The translations under genes were made by a program, and so were the position numbers. Under the pieces are notes generated by a model. The model was given only the letters and a program-made list of their open reading frames with translations. It was not told the origin of the DNA and searched no databases. A stretch of 64,000 nt of DNA from Heterocephalus glaber (Eukaryota; Chordata; Mammalia; Rodentia; Bathyergidae). Location: positions 7,117,521 to 7,181,520 of the forward strand of contig NW_004624781.1 in the NCBI RefSeq assembly GCF_000247695.1, given 5' to 3'. Positions 58,150 through 64,000 of the stretch are shown one piece after another (position 1 is the first letter of the stretch; every line of letters starts with the position of its first letter).

Positions 58150-58263
58150 CATTTATTTATGTATTTATTTATCTATTTATTTACTTATGCAATGCTGAGG
58201 ATCGAACCCAGGGCCGTGCACATACCAGCCAAGTGCTCTACTATTGTACTACATCCTCAGCCT
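58150..58263 (-). repeat. ID-type SINE with a TTTA-repeat tail
   Basis: ATTTATTTATG units, then GCAATGCTGAGGATCGAACCC, CTACTATTGTACTACATCCTCAGCC. The tail has become a tetranucleotide repeat. Confidence 0.75.
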
Positions 58264-59111
58264 GTCAATGCATTTTTCTAAATGGTAATACCTTCAAGGT
58301 GTTTGGTCCCTGCAACTCTAACAGTGTAAGGAATTGAGCTGGGGGTGGGGTCAGCCTGGCTAATCCTTTGGGGTCCTGGAGACAGGGAGACAGCGGAGGG
58401 GTTCGCCTCCTAGTGCTGCCTCTCTGACCAGCCCAGCCTCCTCTCTCCCCCAAGGCTGAGGCCCCAAGGGGGAAAGCATGGATGCCAAGCAACCAAGTGG
58501 CTGGATCCCTTTTCTCGATTCACAGGCTGATGTCCCTAGAAAGCTTCAAAGCTGATTAGCTCTGCCTGGGTTTCCTCCTTGGGTACTCACTCCCTGCCCA
58601 TTTGCCCACTGGCACTGCAGACGCTGTGTGATGTGGGAGGGTGGCTTTCTGAAAGGGTGTGAGGAGGTTCTGGAGCAGCTCAAGGCAGGGGAGGGGCATG
58701 CTCAGCTCCAAGCAGACACAGAATCCTACCGAGGAACCAGCCCAGGAAGCCTCCTGGGCACCCATGTCTATACGGGTGGGTGCATCCTCTCTTTCCCAGT
58801 GGGCTCAGAGCTGTCCTTATGGGCTGCACTTCAGCCTGCGTCTGCAGCTGGGGGTCCTGTCTGCTCTGGCTCCCAGAACTCCTTGCAGTTCCCCATGCTC
58901 ATAGTTTGGGGCTAAAAACTGAGACTTGCCAACAATAAGACCTAGACAAGTTCCTGTTCCCTTAGCCTGGTCTTCTCACCTGCAACACGTGCACATAATC
59001 CAACCTCATAGGATGTTCGTGAGGACCAGCACTCCCCATGCTTAGCCTGGCACACAGGAGCCGCTCAGGAACCAGACCCAGCACCTGCTTCCTCATTTGA
59101 AGGCAGTTCCA

Positions 59112-59300
59112 GCCTGGTGTGGCAGTGCACGTGTGTCATCCAGTTCTTCAGGAAGCTGAGGCCGGATTGCAAATTCCAGGCCAGCCTAGGCAATTTAGCA
59201 AGACCCTGTCTCAAATTAAAAAAAAAAAAATTTTTTTAAGCATAGGGGATGTTGTATTTCAGTGGTGGAGCACCTCTGAGTTCAACCCTCTGTTTTTTAA
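59112..59300 (+). repeat. B1-ID composite SINE
   Basis: Diverged B1 (CCTGGTGTGGCAGTGCACG...AAGACCCTGTCTC), A/T linker, degenerate ID half (GGGGATGTTGTATTTCAGTGG). Confidence 0.7.
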
Positions 59301-60159
59301 AAATTTTAAAAAGCTTTCTTGGAGAAAGCCTTTAAGTGTAATCTTGGCTGCCTGTGGAGGTTAATCTCCAACAAAGCAAACTGCCTGATTCCGCTCCCAG
59401 CCCGCTTTCTCCCTCGCTGGGATTCATTTAGGGAGGACTCCAGGGAAATCTCTCAGGCAGTGCAATTGTTGGGGCCGATTGCTCCTTGTTCTGTTTTAAC
59501 CTCTTCTGCGGGGCTCTGGGGCTTGGGGTGGGTGGAAGCTGGGAGGCCTAGGAGACAGACACCCCACCCTCTGTAGGGGTATGGCTGAGCGGGGGCACGT
59601 ACACTGATTCCCACTTGCTGATGTCCGTGTGCCTGAAAGACTCCAAAGAGGAATGGCCCAGCCTCAAGGACTGGGGGTAACTGGGGCCCACCCAGTTCCC
59701 CTTCCACCTCAGTCCTTGCTCCTCCCTTCCTGGTCTCAGGCTCCTGGGCTGACTGGAATAAAGAGATCCAGGACCCAGGACGGAGCTTCACAGACTGAAC
59801 TGAGCCTGCGTCACATGGGGGTCTTGATTTGATTTCAGATCCATGAGTCTAGGCCCAGGACTGGATTTTTGCTTCTTTTAAGAGCCCACCCATAATGCAC
59901 CCACACCCTGGGTGGCCACAGACTAAGGAGCAACCACTCCTGTGGCCTGATCTCTGGTTTAGGGGTGGACGGGCAGCATAGTGGAGTCCACAGAACAAAG
60001 GCTGCAGGGCTACCGTGGGGTGGGTTTGAACAGCAGCTCTGCCACTCTCTGATCATGCCCCTTAGATGAAGTACGTAGCCCACTTGAGCCTCTATACCTT
60101 CATCCACAGAGGCTGTGGGAGAATGAAATGAGGTGTTGGATATAAAGAACCTGGCCCAG

Positions 60160-60243
60160 AGCTGGGGATATATCTCAGTGGCACTGCGCCTGCCTCACAA
60201 GCACAAGGTTTTGAGTTCAGTCCCCGGCACCAAAAAAACAAAA
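60160..60243 (+). repeat. IDL SINE
   Basis: AGAGCTGGGGATATATCTCAGTGG...GTCCCCGGCACC, A-tail. AGAACCTGGCC on both sides is the target-site duplication. Confidence 0.88.
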
Positions 60244-60504
60244 CATAACAGAACCTGGCCTGAGGCTTGGCATGCAGGAAAAGCCTTGTAAGTCTTACTG
60301 TTAGTGGTCAGGACCATCCACTGATGTAGGATGGGGTCTGGCTTGTCTCCATCCTGGCTGGATTCCCTACAAGCCGGTCTGCACAGGTCTACTAGTGGTT
60401 TTGAGCCTGGGCTGAGGCCGCCACAGACCTGGGCTTGGGCTTGGGCCCCACCCAGTAGTTATGAGCTTGGGTAGATCACGTCACCTCTCTGAGCCTCAGT
60501 TTCC

Positions 60505-60958
60505 ATTTATGTATGTATGTATGTATGTATGTATGTATGTATGTATTTATTGAGGATTGAAACCAGGAAGCATTGAGCTGTATCCCTACTGTTTTTTTTT
60601 TTTTTTTGAGAAAGGGTCTTGCTAAGTTGCCATACTGGCCTCGAACTAGCCTCCTGAGTAGCTAGAATTACATACATGTGCCATGAGCTGTGTTTCTTCA
60701 TCTTTATTTAGATTTTGAGTTTTTTAAAAATTGTATTTATATATTTATTTTTTGGTACTGGGAATCAAACTTGGGACCTTGTGCTTGTGAGGCAGGTGGC
60801 GGAACCACTGAGCTAAATCCCCAGCCCAGATTTTTGGTTTTTGATACTGGATCTCACTGTGTAATTCAGGCTGTCTTTAAACTTACTGTGCAGCCCAGGC
60901 TGGCCTCAAACTCATGGCAATTTCTTGCCTCAGCCTCCCAAGTGCTGGGATTGCATAA
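60505..60958 (-). repeat. ATGT microsatellite and reverse SINE cluster: ID, B1, IDL, B1
   Basis: 60508-60547 is (ATGT)n continuing a short reverse ID (to about 60590). 60592-60680 is a B1. 60748-60827 is an IDL (GGTACTGGGAATCAAACTTGG). 60838-60958 is a B1 (ATACTGGATCTCACTGTG). Confidence 0.8.
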
Positions 60959-61667
60959 TAACTATTATTATTCTAAGGAGTGCACAGAGGTGAAAAGTGC
61001 TGAGGTCTGAGGTGCTTTGACTGTGGCGTGATTCCCAGGAAGGCCCCTGGTGGCTAGACTCTGGGAAGAGGCAGTGGGGTATGGAGAGGGAGAAAGGCCA
61101 AAAATGTTAGCTCTGCTTCCCTCCAGCTGAGGAAATCATCTGTTTCTCCAGGTCTGAGGGAATACAAGGAAGCAGCTACTCTTCTGTGATCACATGGATC
61201 GGGGGCAGGGTCTGGGCATAGGCCTGACTGGGCTCAGGAGAACTAGGGACTGGAGCCAGGGGCTACCACAACCTGAGAGGGGACACTTAGTGTATTCGGG
61301 GGCCCTGAATGTAGGGAGAGGTAACCCTGGGGACCTTTGTCATCTGATTTGCTTAGGTCTGCTGTGTGGGATCCGAGTGTCCCTGAGGAGCTGGAGGAAA
61401 TCTCCCCCTATCCCCCTAACATCTGCCTACCATGAAGGAGAGGCAGTCGCAGAGCTGTGGCGTCACTGGTGTGCAGGCAGAGCACCCCCTCAGTCAGGCC
61501 TGCACCCTGTCCACGTGGGGGAGTGTCCCGACCCCACCAGCTGACCCCTTCTGTCTCAGCCTGAGCCCGCAAGCTTGGTGGGAAGGCACTTTCTGGATCC
61601 CAGGAGTCCTGTGTGCTGTGCACAGGTCACTGTCACTGTCACATTGTCAGATCGGGGGTCTGAGCTG

Positions 61668-61845
61668 GACATCGTGACACAGCACTCTGCAAGGCTGAGG
61701 CAGGAGGGTCACAAGTTTAAGCCCAGCCTGGGCAACTTAGTGACTTAGGGAGACCCTGTCTCAAAATTAAAAATAAAAAAGTGCTAGGAATGTAGTTCAG
61801 CACAAAAACCCTGGGTTCAATCCCTAGTACCCCTCCAAAAAAGAT
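61668..61845 (+). repeat. B1-ID composite SINE
   Basis: The B1 part lacks its left end (CACAGCACTCTGCAAGGCTG...GAGACCCTGTCTC). ID half at 61783-61845 (GTGCTAGGAATGTAGTTCAG...CCCTAGTACC). Confidence 0.75.
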
Positions 61846-61952
61846 TGGGGGAATGGAGCAAGGCCTATCTTTGCTGTAAGGTATGAAACCTCCTTTGTTA
61901 TTCATTTTTTCAGTCCTTATGACACACCTGCCTTCACTGAGACTTGCCTCGA

Positions 61953-62075
61953 TCTATTTTTTTTTTGAGAGAGAGAAAGTCTGTCTATAGTCCGGACTGG
62001 CCTTGCACTCACCATCCTCCTGCCTCAGCCTCCCAAGTGCTGGGTTTACAGGCCTGTGCCACAGCACCTGGCTCC
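61953..62075 (-). repeat. B1 SINE
   Basis: TTTTTTTTGAGAGAGAGAAAGTC ... CCTCCTGCCTCAGCC ... CACAGCACCTGGCTC. Confidence 0.85.
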
Positions 62076-62382
62076 CTGAGTCTCTTCTTGCCCCTCTTTT
62101 TCTCACACCCAGTCCCTCCCCAAAGACCATTTAGCTTACAGTAATTCTGTCTTCCCTCCTAAAGCAGGAGCAGAGCGTTGGCGGTCTGTGGCCTTTGGGC
62201 TAACCCTTCCCCTAAGTGATGGCTGTGTGCATTGCTAAGTAACTGTTTTGTGGCTGGATAGCAGCCCATCTGTCTCCTCAACTAGAGTTTGAGCTCCTAA
62301 AGGGCTTCTCTTTCTTTTGTGCTTCTCACGTACCCTGCCTGTAGGGTTTGGTAAAAAACTGTATGAACATGTGGCCTCCTGG

Positions 62383-62438
62383 GTCTCTCTCTCTCTCTCT
62401 CTCCCTCTCTCTCTCTCTCTCTCCCTCTCCCTCCTTCC
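62383..62438. repeat. CT-rich microsatellite
   Basis: Mostly CT units with CCCT interruptions. Confidence 0.9.
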
Positions 62439-63285
62439 TGCCCTGTAATTGATACCATAACTCAAAGAACAGAAGCTGTGAACTGGGAGGATGGGCAGGA
62501 GAACAATGTGCCCAGGGCAGGATCCTGGGGTGACCGCCACTGCGAGTCCATCTCTGGAGAGGCTGAGATGCTGCCTTGCCAGATGGGGTGTGAATCCAAG
62601 GCTCCCTTGCTCCATCCCTCTGCACCCCAGCCCTGGACCCTCCAGCTGTATCAGGCTCTGAGGTCCTAACTGGAGGGAGGGAGGGTGGCCCTCACCCCAC
62701 CCGCAGGACTCAGTGTGGAAGCCTGGTGCTTCTGGTTCCCACACCTTGGCTCTGCTGGCTCAGGCAGCCAGCTGGCCCCTTAAACACAATGTGAAAATCT
62801 TCTCTGTTCCTGTCCCGGGCATTGTCAGTGGCCAGGCGCCTGGGCTGGGAATGCGGGGTGGTGAATAGGAGAGGCATTTGCAGGCGGCAAGTGAAACAGG
62901 CCCAGTACCCCTCCCCTTGGTGCCCTCCCCGCCCCCAGGGAGAAAGGACTTTTTCACTCCTGGCCTTCTTGTGTTGCCTTTCCCTCTCCGCTCCAGTTCC
63001 CCAGAGTCCTTGCAGGCTGGGGTGCCCTCGAATGAGAGAGGAAGAGAGAGGGGGGGAGAGGGACTTTCGCACAGCAGCTTGAAGCCTGTCTTACACAGCC
63101 TTCAATAAAAGGAGAATGGAACAGAAGGACAGAGGGCACCTAGGATAGAAAACCAGACAGCTCACTGCTGTCTTTGTTTAACCGGACTGATTCTGCCCAA
63201 AATGTCTGCCTGTGTAACCAGCCTATGGGGATCTGTCTTTCTCCAGCCATAGCCTAATTGCAAATAAGCAGAATACAGACCTGTG

Positions 63286-63306
63286 GGGTGTGTGTGTGCG
63301 TGTGCA

Positions 63307-63337
<31 letters not shown>

Positions 63338-63346
63338 GGATGTGTG
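63286..63346. repeat. GT-rich microsatellite
   Basis: GT units with GC and CAT interruptions. Confidence 0.9.
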
Positions 63347-64000
63347 CACCTGTGTGAGCACCTGAGTGCACGCTGTGCTGCTGAAGGATAGGCATGGGCC
63401 CTAGGGCTGCCGTGCATCTCCCCTCTGAGGGCTTTCCTGGGGGAGTCTCTTTGGCCTTGGGCTGCACAGGGAAAGGGGCAGTGACAGATAACTTTATTAG
63501 GTCAGGGAAGGGACTGCTTGTCCCCCAGTCAACCGGGAGGGGCAGCTTGGGCTAGAGGGTGGAGGGTTCCACTGTGACCGATGGGCATAGCCCATAGTAA
63601 CACCCCAGCCATCCAGACCCTCGTTTTCTTACTCATTCAGTGGGTTCCCCAAATCCAGCTGCCATCAAAGTGAGCCTGCTGGGCTGTCTGCTGCTTCTGC
63701 CCCCCAGGACCTCTTCTTGATTTCTGGGCTTGCTCCCTTGTCCCCAGCTTTGTTCACCTGGTTCCAAGACATACTAACCCCATGACCCCCTTGACTCTGG
63801 TAGCTGGGCAGGCAGAAGACAGGCTGAGGGGAGGCCTTAAGGGGGAAATGGAGGGCCTGGGTGCTCCCTGGGTTCAGGCAGGCAAGGGTGTTCCGGTTTC
63901 TCCATCTCGGGGGTTACTGTCTCTTGCCCAGTTCACTGTTCTCACACCTGGGAGCCCTCTGCTTCAGGAGCAGGTGGCCTTCGCAGAGAGCAAGGAGAGG

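Overview
The window is mammalian nuclear DNA, almost certainly from a rodent. It has large introns with canonical GT/AG splice sites, CpG-island promoters, and very many short retroposons of two kinds: 7SL-derived B1 elements, and a tRNA-derived ID-like SINE (called IDL here) with an A/B-box core, a terminal GGTACC and an A-tail. This IDL form, together with B1 and fused B1-ID elements, fits a non-murid rodent. I would guess the beaver/pocket-gopher/kangaroo-rat group (Castorimorpha), but only weakly.

The main content is two neighbouring paralogous genes on the + strand, both from the DCC/neogenin-like branch of the immunoglobulin superfamily. IGDCC4 (Nope) is complete: 20 coding exons between 16081 and 49541. 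Every junction keeps the reading frame, giving 3,750 nt and 1,249 residues: signal peptide, four Ig domains, five fibronectin type III domains, one transmembrane helix and a cytoplasmic tail of about 270 residues. Its 3' UTR appears to end at an AATAAA near 51836. IGDCC3 (Punc) starts at 54402 in a second CpG island. Only its first two coding exons lie in the window (signal peptide and first Ig domain). The rest of the window, from 56561 on, is intron 2 of IGDCC3.

Layout: 1-3790 is AT-rich, mostly unique sequence ending at a strong AATAAA. It is probably the 3' UTR of the gene upstream, which by synteny with other mammals would be DPP8 (inferred from gene order, not from coding sequence). 3790-15590 is intergenic and rich in repeats, including L1, MER5A-like, mariner and Tigger-like remnants. 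15590-17150 is the IGDCC4 CpG island. 16151-25252 and 26311-34782 are the two large IGDCC4 introns. 34783-49541 holds most of the coding exons. 51860-53850 is the short gap between the genes. 53850-54720 is the IGDCC3 CpG island.

Both genes encode single-pass surface receptors related to DCC and neogenin, and lie head-to-tail as expected of an old tandem duplication. I found no operon-like, CRISPR, phage or novel multi-gene system. The most notable observations are: a YY1-type AAGATGGCG element whose ATG lies about 185 nt upstream of the main start in both paralogues (in frame and open in IGDCC4, a short uORF in IGDCC3); a textbook CTCF-type motif in IGDCC4 intron 18; a 108-bp tandem duplication with a SINE in each copy; an insertion consisting only of a poly(A) run between target-site duplications; and TIR-bounded fossils of DNA transposons.
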